Part shown: in pieces, positions 47,201 through 58,680 of the stretch
Numbering within the stretch: position 1 is the stretch's first letter
Layout of the letters: each line of letters begins with the position of its first letter
Assembly: GCF_932294415.1 (NCBI RefSeq)
Contig: NC_065541.1
Span: 50,570,290 to 50,634,289, forward strand
DNA length: 64,000 nt
Reading direction: 5' to 3'
Origin: Quercus robur
Taxonomy: Eukaryota; Streptophyta; Magnoliopsida; Fagales; Fagaceae
Notes under the pieces: generated by a model
Told to the model about the DNA's origin: nothing
The model's input: the letters and a program-made list of their open reading frames with translations, nothing else
Database searches by the model: none
Made by a program: the position numbers and the translations under genes

Positions 47201-50200
47201 TCATTATATATTGAACAAAGTTTCTCTCCAAACTAGTTTGGAAAGAAACCCTACAAACTCATCATATATCTTTATATTGAGTGTGAATTTTGAAAATCTA
47301 ACCGTTAGATTGCATGTTTTTATTACATTCTTAATGCTTACAAAATTTCAAAAAGATCAAAAATCAATTACTACGTCATCAAATAAATGTTATAATTTCA
47401 AGTTTTTGTGATCTAAAGTTGTATATAAAAAATAAGTTAATTAATCAAATAGTAAATAACATCCAATTTGAACGAAATTTGATACGTACGTTAAGAACAT
47501 AAGGGACATGAAATTCAACGGTTAGATTTTCAAAATTCACACCCAAAAAAGAAATATATGAAAAGTTTGAAGAGTTTCTCTCCAAACTAGTTTGGAGAGA
47601 AACTTTGTTCTTATATATTTCCAAAAGGGAATACTTTTTAGATAAGTACCCAAAAGCGAATACTTATGACACAATGACCAAGAAAAGTCTAATGCATGAA
47701 CATATAATCAATCATCTGACCATTTTTTAACACAAATGCAATTTCAAGCTGAGAGCTAAACAAGAAAAAACCTTCTAGAGTGCAACTTCTCATTAGTATT
47801 TGTCCCACTGTGCAACATTGTTTACGCCACAACCTTAAGCCTAGGGGAAACTTTGCCCATTCAAATCAATCAGCAAGATAGGGGACCAGCCATCAGTCAC
47901 TAAACACCAACACCTATCATCTAGAGAATAATTGGACAAATAAGCATCACGCAATGCTTAGAGAAGAGAACTAGGCTCACTATTTCAAGGTAACATAAGT
48001 TTCCTAAATATTTTGGTCACACAAAATGCCACCAATATGGTGAACCCAAAGATCACAATTATGCCCTCCCTCTAAGGAGATGAAGGAATGCTTCTTTGGA
48101 AGGACTGCCTCCCCACAGGTTCTCTAATAACCAACAAGTTCTCCTGTATTACATTCATCACATTTCATCTTTAATCCATATACTCATACTTGTTTTCCAT
48201 CAAACGAGTGCCAATTTAAACTTGTCAAAACATACGTAATCATTTTAAGAAGAAAAAAAATACTTTGATTTTAGGTCTAAAATCATATAATAAGCTGCCA
48301 GATTATTGATAAAGTAATAATTCATTACAAAGCACAAAAAGGCGCAACTCTAGTACATGGGAAATATACAAGGCAAAAGTCAAAAAAGAAAACGCTGCTA
48401 GATTATTGTCATAGGCAAGCTTGTGGAGATCAGTAGTCCAAATCTTCCCTCCCCACCCACTCACCTTGTGGCCAAAACTTACTTATCAAACCTTTCCCTC
48501 CCTCCACTCAACATTAAACTTGAGTGAAATTTTAGTGATGGAAAATTAGTAATGACATGTTTGTATACTGAAAATTACTGGTAGTGGAAGGCGAGGACAG
48601 ATCAGAAAATATTTCTGCAAGGTAGAGGAAAGATCAAAAATATATAAAGAAATAAATAAATAAACAAGGGAAAGTACGGTTTTTATTTTTTCTTTTTAAA
48701 TTGGTATGTTAAATCGCACACCCATGTTTTGAACCCACAACCTCACCCTCCACGCATTCTTATAAAAGCAGAATTTGCCATTTAGGCCATATCTCACAGG
48801 CAAGGGAGAAGTACACTTCCAAAGATAGCTTTAGCACACAGCAAAAAACGAGGCAACAAGACATCATACTGAACCTACTTATCAAGAGACATCATATTGA
48901 ATCTATCATCATATTGAAAACTAAGAGTTTTTATGATTGACACAGCACACCAGATTACAACCAGATCTCCTATTTCCACTGGTCCACTCTTGGAACTTCC
49001 CACCTCCATACCCCCCTTCATTGAGGGAATATACACATACAAATAAATTTTCTTTTAAAAGGACTCGCCCGTTTACTCTTAATTTGGGGTTGGGTAACAT
49101 TGTCTTCTACTCACCAACTTGGGCTGATGATTTCACAATCTTGATATTTGATAAAATCCGAATCCGTATCCTATGGGCATTAAAATCAATCTCATTTGCA
49201 TTGCAACAATTAATTTGTAGGCATATAAACTTCTTTTTTTCTTTTTTTTTTTATAAGTCAATTTTGTATTGAATAACAAAAATTTTTACAAAGAATAGGA
49301 GGGAATCACAATCTTGATATTTGATAAAATCCTTATCATATGGCCATTGAAATCAATCTCATTTGCATTGCAATAATTAATCTGTAAGCATATAAACTTT
49401 AATTTTTTTTTTATAAGTCATTTTTGTATTGAATAACAAAATTATTTATAAAGAATCTGAGGGAAAGTCTGAGTAAAAAGGCTACATACTGAACTATATC
49501 CACTAGAACACTAACATCTACAACACTAGAGGGCGTAAACACATCTATGGACACCCATTAAAATAATTATAAACCAAATTTTTTCTTGAGATTTATTTAA
49601 AAGGCAAACCTTGGTGCACAAAGTACACAAAAGAAACACTAAAATAGGTGTCAACATCAAATCTTCTCTAAAGCCCTCATTATTTGTATACAGGCTATGG
49701 ATACGTACACTGCTACAATAGCACAACAATGCCATTTACACTGTATCTCATTGTGATGAAAGAATTTTCCTTCCAACAATTAATCTATAGCAAAGTAAAA
49801 TTTCTACAATCAATAACTTCTTCTCTCTTTATATTTGTACATAATTTGCTAGTATTTTAAAACAACACAACCGCGCTCTTTCTCCTGTATGTGGCAAAGA
49901 TTTCTTTTGCAAGATCATTAACTCTATAAAACAGAGGATCCAAAAGATTCATTTTTAAATATTGGTAAGTAGCCACAATCAAATCACTTATCTTTCAACA
50001 ATCGAAGCTAACAACTTATTCAAACCGTTGCCCAAGTAGTAAAAACATTATAAACAGCTAGTCAGATAATCAATTTATAAATACATCCATGCAGAGCAGA
50101 AATAATTAGTTATTCAAAACATTATAAAATTTTCAATAATATAAGTGAATCACATCTTATCAAAGTCAGAAAGTTCAAAAGATACCTGTTTTGTTTCAAA

Positions 50201-51558
50201 CTCACGCTGCCATCTTCGAGCATCCCAGAAATCTTGACCCATTTCGCCACAATAATGGCCCACTTGAAAACCAGTTCGCTCACGAATAACTTCAGCTTGC
50301 TGAAATCAGTAAAAGCATGACAGCAATAACAACATCAACTCATTTTGCAATGAACATACACCATCATGGTTAAGTTGCTAAAAGAAAAATAGTCTCCAAA
50401 ATAGACTACCTGATAAACTAGTGGCACTTTAGGAACTAAAAACACAGCAAGCATTTTCTTATTCTGCCTTTGTAAGTCGTTGCAGATACTTTTGAGAAGG
50501 AGAACAGCAATGAGTGTCTTCCCAGCCCCTGTTTCGAGAAAAGCTATTGTATTTGTGTTCTTTGCCTGTTCAAGAACATCCAATTGATACTGTCGAGCAT
50601 GTTCTTGAGGGATTTTCTCCTTAGGCTCCTCAGGTTTCACCTCATCCTTTCCATTACATTCCTGGTTTTTGTCATTAGCCACCTTCCCCTCTTTGTTACG
50701 CTCAGCTTCCCAAGTACCTACGCGAAAAACTAACTCATTCGACCCTGTCCTATCCCTCTCCCAAAAACCCTTTGCCTCCCTATCCCTCCAATCCCTATCT
50801 CTACCATCTCTCCTATTACTATTATAATGTTCTCTCCTCCTACCATTATCCCTATCCCTCCTATCACCGTCATCCCAATCACGCTGCGACCTCTTCCTAC
50901 TAGAACCTCTCTCCCTATCCTTGTTGTGATGCTGCCACTGCCCTCTACTCGAATAAGGCCTGTCATTCTTATAGTTACCAAGCTTAGCCCTTTTGCTACA
51001 TCTCTCCTCACTATCAATACTCCCCCGCTCCCTCGACCACTCACCACCTCTATTCTCAACCTTTTGCACTCCATCTTCCCTGAGGGAATGGACCAATCTC
51101 TGCTCTCCATTCCCATTATCAGCTTCGTAATGCTTACAATCTCCATTCCCATTCTCCACCACTTCTTTGGATTGCACAATTGAGCCCTTCTCCTCCCCCT
51201 CAGCTTGAACCTTGGACACGGACACCCCAGATATCCCATTCTCATTCTGGAACCAGCCATCCCCAATAGGACAATCCAGAATTCCATTCCCAATGAGAGT
51301 GGAATTACCATTAGCATTAGTATTAGTACCAGAGACCTGAGGGAGAGGGAGGCCACTACCATTCTTGATACTATCAAGGATGTGTTCAATTCCACCAAAG
51401 AAATCATTGTGGGAAATATTATCCACGGCGGAATCAGGAACAATAGAAGTATCAGCGTCGAAATCGGCGAAATCACAAGGTATGTCCTCATAGGCATCCA
51501 GCCAGTAAGACGGTGCCCTCACATCCTCACCCCCTAATCCCTTACCTTCATTCTCCAT
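35377..51558 (-). CDS. DCL1: Endoribonuclease Dicer homolog 1 (DICER-LIKE 1), 1983 aa, 20 exons
   Basis: Cuts primary and precursor microRNA hairpins in the nucleus, with HYL1 and SERRATE. Exons: 51558-50410, 50299-50186, 45138-44928, 44744-44350, 44274-44043, 43588-43416, 43321-43199, 43095-42935, 42689-42456, 42349-42199, 42117-41935, 39455-39294, 39215-39120, 39026-38398, 38008-37908, 37823-37624, 37546-36626, 36341-36177, 36051-35678, 35554-35377. Phases join without a stop; the exon number equals Arabidopsis DCL1. Order: Arg/Asp-rich N-terminus (about 150-290), helicase with ETGAGKT (342-348) and DECH (450-453), helicase C (about 690-850), DUF283 (about 905-1005), PAZ (about 1255-1385), RNase IIIa (E1458, D1462), RNase IIIb (E1682, D1686, D1778, E1781), two dsRBDs (about 1813-1876, 1908-1981). 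The start is the ATG at 51558. Intron 10 uses a GC donor. Introns 2 (5.0 kb) and 11 (2.5 kb) are long and repeat-filled. Confidence 0.97.
38021..38244 (-). ncRNA. MIR838: Long hairpin in DCL1 intron 14, MIR838-like
   Basis: Intron 14 (38397-38009) contains two arms, 38021-38096 and about 38165-38244, that are imperfect inverted complements. The core, 38046-38069 against 38192-38215, pairs at 19 of 24 positions by hand. Outer blocks also pair (AGCCA, GCACCT, GTTGTGC) and inner ones (GAAAGCT, AAGGAT). The minus-strand 21-mer at 38068-38048 matches Arabidopsis miR838, as I remember it, at 17 of 21 positions including the last eleven. In Arabidopsis MIR838 also lies in DCL1 intron 14 and its processing competes with DCL1 splicing. 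Expression of a mature small RNA is not shown. Confidence 0.7.
39206..39305 (-). promoter_or_regulatory. miR162 target site of DCL1, split by intron 12
   Basis: The spliced mRNA reads CTGGATGCAGAG (39305-39294, end of exon 12) joined to GTGTTATCGA (39215-39206, start of exon 13). This pairs with miR162 along its length apart from one bulged base, as in the Arabidopsis DCL1 site. The 78-bp intron 12 separates the halves, so only spliced message can be cut. Confidence 0.92.
39456..41934 (-). other. DCL1 intron 11, repeat-rich
   Basis: 2.5 kb. Contains C-runs (about 40083-40125), a (TA)n at about 41249-41272 and a G-rich tract at about 41320-41350, next to AGGGGTCATTGGG-type repeat DNA. No coding exon or gene seen. 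Confidence 0.7.
47204..47619. mobile_element. Foldback MITE, Mutator type, in DCL1 intron 2
   Basis: Two arms of nearly 200 bp face each other between 47213 and 47610. Ends are GAACAAAGTTTCTCTCC and its complement. A 9-bp target duplication TTATATATT occurs at 47204-47212 and 47611-47619. No coding capacity. Confidence 0.9.
49134..49460. repeat. Tandem duplication in DCL1 intron 2, period about 173 bp
   Basis: CACAATCTTGATATTTGATA begins at 49134 and again at 49307, each followed by AATCAATCTCATTTGCATTG and TTTTGTATTGAATAACAAAA. Confidence 0.85.
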
Positions 51559-52420
51559 CACTCTCTACCTCTACTATTCCTATAATAAATATATAAATAT
51601 AGATGCCAAATTCCAAGCACAACACAATATAAATATAAATATAATAAATATATAGAAAACTGGAAACTTTCTTATAGATATAATTTCAAACACAAAAACC
51701 AAAATCCAAAATCTCTCAAAGGAATACTGAAAAAAAAAAAAAAACAAAGTGAACAGAACTGAATGAAATCTGCTTTGTTATGGAGATAGATAGAAAGGCA
51801 GGCTTATAAAGATGCTGTCTGTGAGAGAGAGAAAGAGAGAGAGATAAAGAGAGATTAGCAGAGAGAAGGAGGTGGATAGACCGTACGAAACACGCAAAAG
51901 GGGTTTAAGGGTTAAAAGAGAAAAAACCAAGAAGAAGAACAGAAACAGAAACAGAAACAACAACAACAACAACAATAACCCTAAACCACAAACTTTGGTG
52001 TGTGATTCTTTTAGATTCCACGGTCTATCAACTCCTCCTATTCTGCTCTCTTTTTTTGACCCCCCTCTTATATGTTGCTTTTTTCTTCTTCTTTTCTTTT
52101 CTCTTCTCTTCTCTCCTCTTCTTTTTCTGGGTATTTTCGCTCCTGCTTCTCTGCTTTTCTCTACCTGAGAGACACTGAGAGAGCGCCACAGAGCAAAGCA
52201 AAGCAAAGAAAAGTGATGTGAGAAAAAGAAACCTGAAAATTATAAATAAATAAAAACCCTTCTTTTTTATTTTATTAAAAACACCGAAAGTAAAAATAAA
52301 TAAATAAAATGTAAGTTTCGTTTGGAAATTGGTACATAGGCGGTTTGTCATTTTTTTTTGATCGAAAATAGGCGGTTTGTCATGTATGTACATAGGAACA
52401 AGTTCTAGGGGGGGCACTTT
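51559..52420 (-). promoter_or_regulatory. DCL1 5' UTR and upstream region
   Basis: On the minus strand this is a long CT-rich leader (CT repeats at about 51817-51865, CTTCTT-rich at 52075-52130) typical of plant 5' UTRs, preceded by AT-rich DNA with TTTATTTATAAT at about 52235-52255, a possible TATA region. The start site is not fixed. Open frames here are low-complexity. Confidence 0.5.
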
Positions 52421-55400
52421 TTTTTAACACTTCACCTGCTCAAGGTTACTGTCAACGTAGATTTCATTCAACCAACCAATTAACGACACGTTTCGGATTA
52501 AAACTTCATTTCTGTTCTTTGGATTGTTTTCGCTTACGTGGCGCATCTTGAGTGGCTTGTCAGAAAGAGTGTTCTGAACGACCGTGATGGTTTTAAAGTG
52601 TTAGTTTCTCTTTTTTTTTTTTTTTTGCTAGCTACTAGTTACGTTAGCAAATTAAAGTACATTGACACGTGTCATATTTTCCGACAACAGGAGAGCCTAT
52701 CGGTTTGCGCCACTCGTGCAAATATGGAATCCAGCGTGTAAGTAAAATCTTTTTGGATTTTTATTTTTTAACCCAAAAAAAAAAAAAAAAAAAGGACAAG
52801 ACAATTCGCTCAAAATGTCAAATGTGGTACAGAACATTGTGGACCGTCTGATTGGGTTTTTTATTCCGAGAATGAAAGGGCGAATAATTTTATCTTATTA
52901 AGATCTTCCCACTATGGGGTTTGGTGGCGATGTTATCGTATCATGGTGTTTGTGTGAATTTTTTGTTTTTGTTAATTTTGTTTCTGTTATGATTTTTCTA
53001 ATTCATGAAAAATCTTTTTCTTTTTGAACAGAAAGTTGAAATTCTTGTTCTTGATCATGAGCTTTTTGTTTTTGGATTCTGTTTGAAAAGATCAAATCAA
53101 TTTGTGGGTCCGTGTCTTTGTTGTTCTTTGTACAAAATACAACAATAATATCTTGGGAAATTTACACCATGTTTGGTTAGCACTAGAGAAAATAGTCATT
53201 TTAGGTTGTTTCTTTGGGTTTCTCCAATTTTTTTTTTCTCTAAATTCATAAATTTACTCTTATAATCTTGGAACCTTTTGATTTTTTTTTTCGTAAAATT
53301 ACTTTTATATTCTCATAATTAATTACTAATTTATAATTTACAATGATAAAATAATAATAAAAAAATTATCTACTTTCTCTTTCCCTCTACATCTAAACAC
53401 GCATAAAATAAGTATTTTCTTTCCCCTTTTATTTTACTTTTTTCCCCTCTATTATTCTTTTTCCTTTTTTTCCTCTTATCTTTTTTTCTAGAAACTTAAA
53501 CCCTGATTTTACCTCCCACAATTCATAAGCATTTATATTTGTAGAGTGACATCACACTAAGAGAATGTTTGGTTCGCTATAATGTGCCCTTGATGTGATG
53601 CACATTACAATAATATGACATTAAAAAAAAATTATTTTTTCTAATATTACTATAATTTAAAATTACAAAATATATCACATTATCTTAATCTCATCACCTT
53701 CCTAAACAATGTAATGTTGTATTCTTGTATTGAGATTACATTAATATAATATTACAATAACATAATATTACGGCATAATGTAATATCATGGCAAACTAAA
53801 CACCCCCTGAGGATGGGGTCTTCACCCCGCTCCACCCGCATGACGGGAAAAAATTTGTTGCCCTATCTCCATCCCTTGGGGCCCCGCGAAGCCCCGCCTC
53901 ACTTCGTAAAATTCTATTTTTTATTAGTTTACATTACAACTAGTACAAATTTTTTAATGAAACCTATTTCATTAATAAAAACATACTTGAAATTACAACT
54001 AAATTTATCCCATCAAATCAACTTAATTTTTAGAAAAAATTGAATAATATATCCAAGTGTTTAACAAGAAAATCATTAAAAAAAAAAAACTCATAGTATA
54101 ACATATGACAAAATAAAGGTAAAGAACTACATTAAGTAGAATAAAATAAGCTAATATTAATATATTTGTTTAAATAGTAGGGTTTTAGGGTATGAAAAAT
54201 TTATAATTATAACCCTTAGCAACATGAGACGGGGATGGGAAGGAGTAAGGTGGGGTGGGTCTAAAAAGTCTAAACTTATCCCTGCCCCACCCCGTGGTGC
54301 AGGGCTAAAATCTTGTCCCATCCCCGCCCCACCACCTTTGCGAGGAGGGATAGGGAAAAATTATTATCCCTAATTTCAACGATTATATCATGAATTATAT
54401 ATTCTTTTGAAGATAACTTATTTTTCTCTTATATTTATCTATTGTGTAGTTATATATATATATATTCAAAAATTTATAGGCAATGCATCTTCTAATTATT
54501 TAATATTTTTTGGCCTTTTGAAAATTCTAATATCTGAAACCAATTGGTAGATTTTTTACGAGATATTGCACGTTCAAACAATGAATTTTTTATCAAATCG
54601 TAACAAAAATTGAAGTGAAACAGAAGAAATTCATGAAATAGTATAGTTTTATAATCAATTTTAAATTTTATATAATTATTTTAGTTTACTACACAAACAA
54701 GTAGATTTTTGTACATAGCATGGGTTTTCTACTAGTATTATTGATAGTAAAATGCTTCTTTCTTTCTTTTTCTTTTTTTTTTGATAAGTCTTTCTTTTTT
54801 TTTCTTTTTCTTACACGTGGGCTATGAACAATGAAGCAATAATTATGGCATTAATTACGCTTCTATAAATGCGCGAAACAGCCAACACGACCTTTGTCCT
54901 GCAGCTACTTCACATCATAAATTTGTTTTGGAAGGACACATCATAAATTTAAGACGATAGTTTTTTTTTTTTTTTTTTGAGAAGTAATTAAAGACCACAG
55001 TTGATACTTTGTGTTCTTTTTCTTTTTTTTCTTTTCTTTTTTTTTTAAAGAAAAATACGCTGTACTCTAAATAGTGATACTTGTTAGTATGTCTTTATTT
55101 TTTTAAAGAACCAACTTTAGTTAAAATATTATAAATTTACAAAAAAGAAAATATCTACTCTTTTATAGAATTTAATCTCATATATATATATATATATATG
55201 ATTTAAAATTCTTAACCCCTAATCGGTCAAACTACGATTTTGATTTTTGAATTATGCATCAAATTTTCAAGTTCTTCCATAAATTAATAAAATTATTAAG
55301 ACTTTATGGTTCTAATGTACTTATTAATGTTTTAAAAATGAGTCAATATTATTTTTATCCACACTAGTGTGTATACACACACTTTCATCACTATGCCAAA

Positions 55401-55474
55401 GAAAACTTAACATATCAATGCTTCATAATTTCCCAGTGTCTGACACGAGGACAAAACTGCAAGGTTCCCCTTCC

Positions 55475-55505
<31 letters not shown>

Positions 55506-56191
55506 AGCGGGGAAGAGGAGATTTATATCCAAAATTTTCTCATAGGAGAGACCAAATTATATCACTAAGCCATGAAACTCTTTAGCTAATCCTATCTTAT
55601 TGTTACTATACCAATGAGGCAATGACAATGGTTAATAATAAGCACTTTTGTGCACGGCGTTGTAAATGTTTGCACGACACGTTAGGCCATTTGTTAGTTT
55701 CACAAAGTCATAATGTAGAGACCACAAATATTTTATGTTCATTTCGCATTTTTCATATAATTGAACTAATATTTTAAATTATTCCAAACTTTTGTAATGG
55801 AATTTGATCCATAACAAATTGTCTCAATAATTAATGAATTCTATGATCAACACATGATGTAGTCCCTAAATAATTATTCCAAACTTTTGTAATGGAGTTT
55901 GATCTTAAAAAAAAAAAGGTTTTAATAATTAATGAGCCATATGATATATTCATGATGCAACTCCTAAAAAATTATTCTAGATGGTTCGATTATTTTACAA
56001 TAAAAAATTAAACTTTGTTTATAATTTTTTGAAACTTTGGATAACAAAACTGTAATTGGCTTACAAATAATATTCTCTAAATAATAATATTTTTTAATCT
56101 ACACGTTTGATATCAATTATTGGGGCTTAGAGTTGAGGCAACTTTTATTTGAGGTGCGGAGTTGGAAAAAGGGGGAAATCTTTTTTTTTTA

Positions 56192-56231
<40 letters not shown>

Positions 56232-57475
56232 TATATTTTAAGGGGCTAACAGCTCAGGCAACTTTTATTTTGGGAGGGGATTTGGGGAAAAGGAGGAAGT
56301 AGCTTTGGAATATAATGGGCTCTAGCATTTTAATAATTTATAATGGCATAACTTCTTAAAAAGGTTTTTAACAAGGTGCTTCGAGAATTGATTAAGAAAA
56401 CAAGTGGTTTAAGACTTTTGGACACTTGCGTTAGTTCTTTTTTTTTTTTTTTTTTTTAATCTAAAAGACAAGGGTAACGGTACGTTTAATACTTACTAAG
56501 AAAATTTTACTATTTTTCAAAAATATTCATCATTAAAAAAATAGAGTCAAAATATAAAAAAAAAAAATATTTGAAATGAAAAATTAACCACTTTGAATTT
56601 CTACATGCAGCTAGAGAGTTATTGACAAGTGTATATTTTTCTAGAAAAAAAAAAAGCAACATACATAATTGAATATTTAATATTCTTTAAAATGTGGTTT
56701 TAAGCATTTGTTAACAAGAAAAAATAATAATAAAAAGAATGACAAAGATTTTTTTTTTTACTTTTTTTTTTGCACCGACTTTAACTTTGGTGCTAAAGAG
56801 TCTTAAATCTTAATTTTGATTCAACTAAAAAAATCTTAACTCATTCTCAAAAAAAAAATAAAATAAAATAAAATAAAATAAAATTCTTAACACTTTCCTA
56901 CTTTATTAAAGAGACTTCTAAGAAGATTCACAGAATGACTCCAAGATCAAGTTGGGTCAATTGAGAGGGGGAAAAAAAAAGTTGTTTGAGTCTAATATGC
57001 CTTCTTTGTTGCTACCAAAGTCAAATGAGTGAATTCAATAAATTGTTCCTAGCAACTTCCCCTTTTACCAAAAAAAAAAAGGACCTTTGTTCCTATTAAT
57101 AATGTATATATGCCATATTGTAGCTACTTGCAAGGATGTACTAATATTCGAATCGCTAGAAAAAGCTTTTATAGACATGGTCCTCAAGTTGAAATTGGGT
57201 CAACCAAAAAGACTTAAACCATAGCCAAAGCTTTTTTGACAAAAAAGAAAAAAAAAAATGAAAAGAGGATGCTTAGTTTTTTTTTTTTTTTTTGAGAAAC
57301 AAAGAGGATGCTTAGTTGATTTTGCAAGTCAAAGGAAACCGGAAAATCAGATGTCAATCTTCATTGTTCCTCAACATGTTAATATCAAGGTATTCTCTAG
57401 GTCCTGAATCTTCATGGTGGACATTATTGCCTAGGAAAAAAGAAAAAAAAAGAAAAACTTGAATTAATTAACTAG
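52421..57475. other. Gene-poor intergenic tract
   Basis: No gene seen. Contains AT-rich repeats, a GC-rich repeat pair (53805-53900 and 54220-54350, rich in CCCCGCCCC and its complement), simple repeats including (TA)n at 55178-55199, a long C run at about 55470-55494, (TA)n/(GA)n at 56196-56230 and an (AAATA)n at 56855-56885. Confidence 0.6.
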
Positions 57476-58680
57476 TCTATATATATATATAAAACCGAAA
57501 CCTTTACTGGCACCACAATTTTCCACGTCAGCACAATATTTAAAAATAAATAAAAACCACAATTTTCCACGTCAGCACAATATTTAAAAATAAATAAAAA
57601 TTATAACTCCTCAAAACCCTAGCAACCTTACCCCTTTTTCAAGTTAAGAAATATAAAGTCACGGTTTCTGCAAACTCTCTCTCTCTCCAGACGTAGGAAG
57701 CCCTAAAGTATTCAAGATCTACAATGCACGGTATAGATTTTAGCTTATAAAGTTCAGCTCGTAGGAAGCCCTAAAGCATTCAAGATCTACAATACACAGT
57801 ATAGATATTAGCTTATAAAGTTCAGCTTTTGTAAGTTTAGTTTTGTTTATATATTAATTAATACATAGTACTTTATTCACCATTGAATACTCATATAATC
57901 AATTTCCAATTCAGTGTTCAAGAATTAAACCAAAATTCTAACTGCGCTATCATAAAATATTATTATTAGTATGAATTTTATGGAGTTGCGGTGTTCAAGA
58001 ATTAAACCAAAATTCTTTTAAATTATCTATAATATTTTGTCCTCTGAAAATTTTATCTCTTTGATTTTATTATATTGTGTTTCTTAAGTTATAGAGAGAT
58101 TTTCTTTGGTTTCTGCAAACTCTCTCTCTCTCCAGATGTAGGAAGCCCTAAACGCACGGTATAGCATTCAAGATCTACAACTCACGGTATAGATTTTAGC
58201 TTATAAAGTTCAGCTTTTGTAAGGTTAATTTGTTTATATATTTAGTCCTTACGTTTAGGTTTAGGTTTAGATTTAGGTTTTAAGAGATTTATATATTACT
58301 ACTATGTGGCTAAATTTCCCGTGACATCAGTTTTATGTTTTTAACCAAATACATCAGGAAAGTAAGAGAAGGCGCATAAATATTTAGTCCTTACGTTTAG
58401 GTTTAGGTTTAGGTTTTAAGAGATTTATATATTACTACTATGTGGCTGAATTTCCCGTGACATCAGTTTTATGTTTTTTTTTTTTTTAATTTGTTTTATG
58501 TAAGGTTAGTTTGTTTACATTAGTTCTTTATTTCAAAGATAAGGCTTTTATTTCTACTGCAAGAACTATTTAGGTATGTATCCCTTATAAGCACACATGA
58601 ACTTAAATTGTCTTTTAATATATGCATGCTTTATTATTTTCTAATAGTTTTCCCGTGCATTGCACGGGTTAGCGACTATT
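57476..58680 (+). mobile_element. Helitron-like non-autonomous element
   Basis: The left end TCTATATATATATATAAAAC with CTTTACTGGCACCAC and CCACGTCAGCA downstream is typical of plant Helitrons. The right end has a hairpin CCCGTGCATTGCACGGG (58652-58668) followed by TTAGCGACTATT, near the usual CTRRT terminus but one base off. Inside are tandem copies: a 44-bp unit near 57520-57600, a GTAGGAAGCCCTAAA unit three times (57690-58200) and a TTAGTCCTTACGTTTAGG block twice. No helicase gene. Confidence 0.7.

Larger units (their letters stand above)
45139..50185 (-). other. DCL1 intron 2, 5.0 kb, transposon-rich
   Basis: Lies between the helicase exons ending FETKQ and starting VLVMTAQ. Holds a long G run (about 45649-45670), a GC-rich repeat (46290-46640), a MULE-type MITE (47213-47610) and a tandem duplication (49134-49460). 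No open frame with coding character. Confidence 0.75.

Noticed and set aside
50730-51497. Long frames overlapping DCL1 exon 1 in another frame and on the other strand
   Set aside because: Shadows of the biased codon content of the DCL1 N-terminal region.
51772-52417. Overlapping open frames upstream of DCL1
   Set aside because: Low-complexity GA/CT leader sequence giving Arg/Lys or Leu/Phe runs.
53805-54350. GC-rich islands as possible CpG-rich promoter
   Set aside because: They are two inverted-like copies of a repeat also seen in DCL1 intron 2 (46290-46640).
58240-58440. TTTAGGTTTAGGTTTAG runs resembling a plant telomere repeat
   Set aside because: The unit is TTTAGG, not TTTAGGG, only a few copies long, and lies within the duplicated interior of the Helitron-like element.
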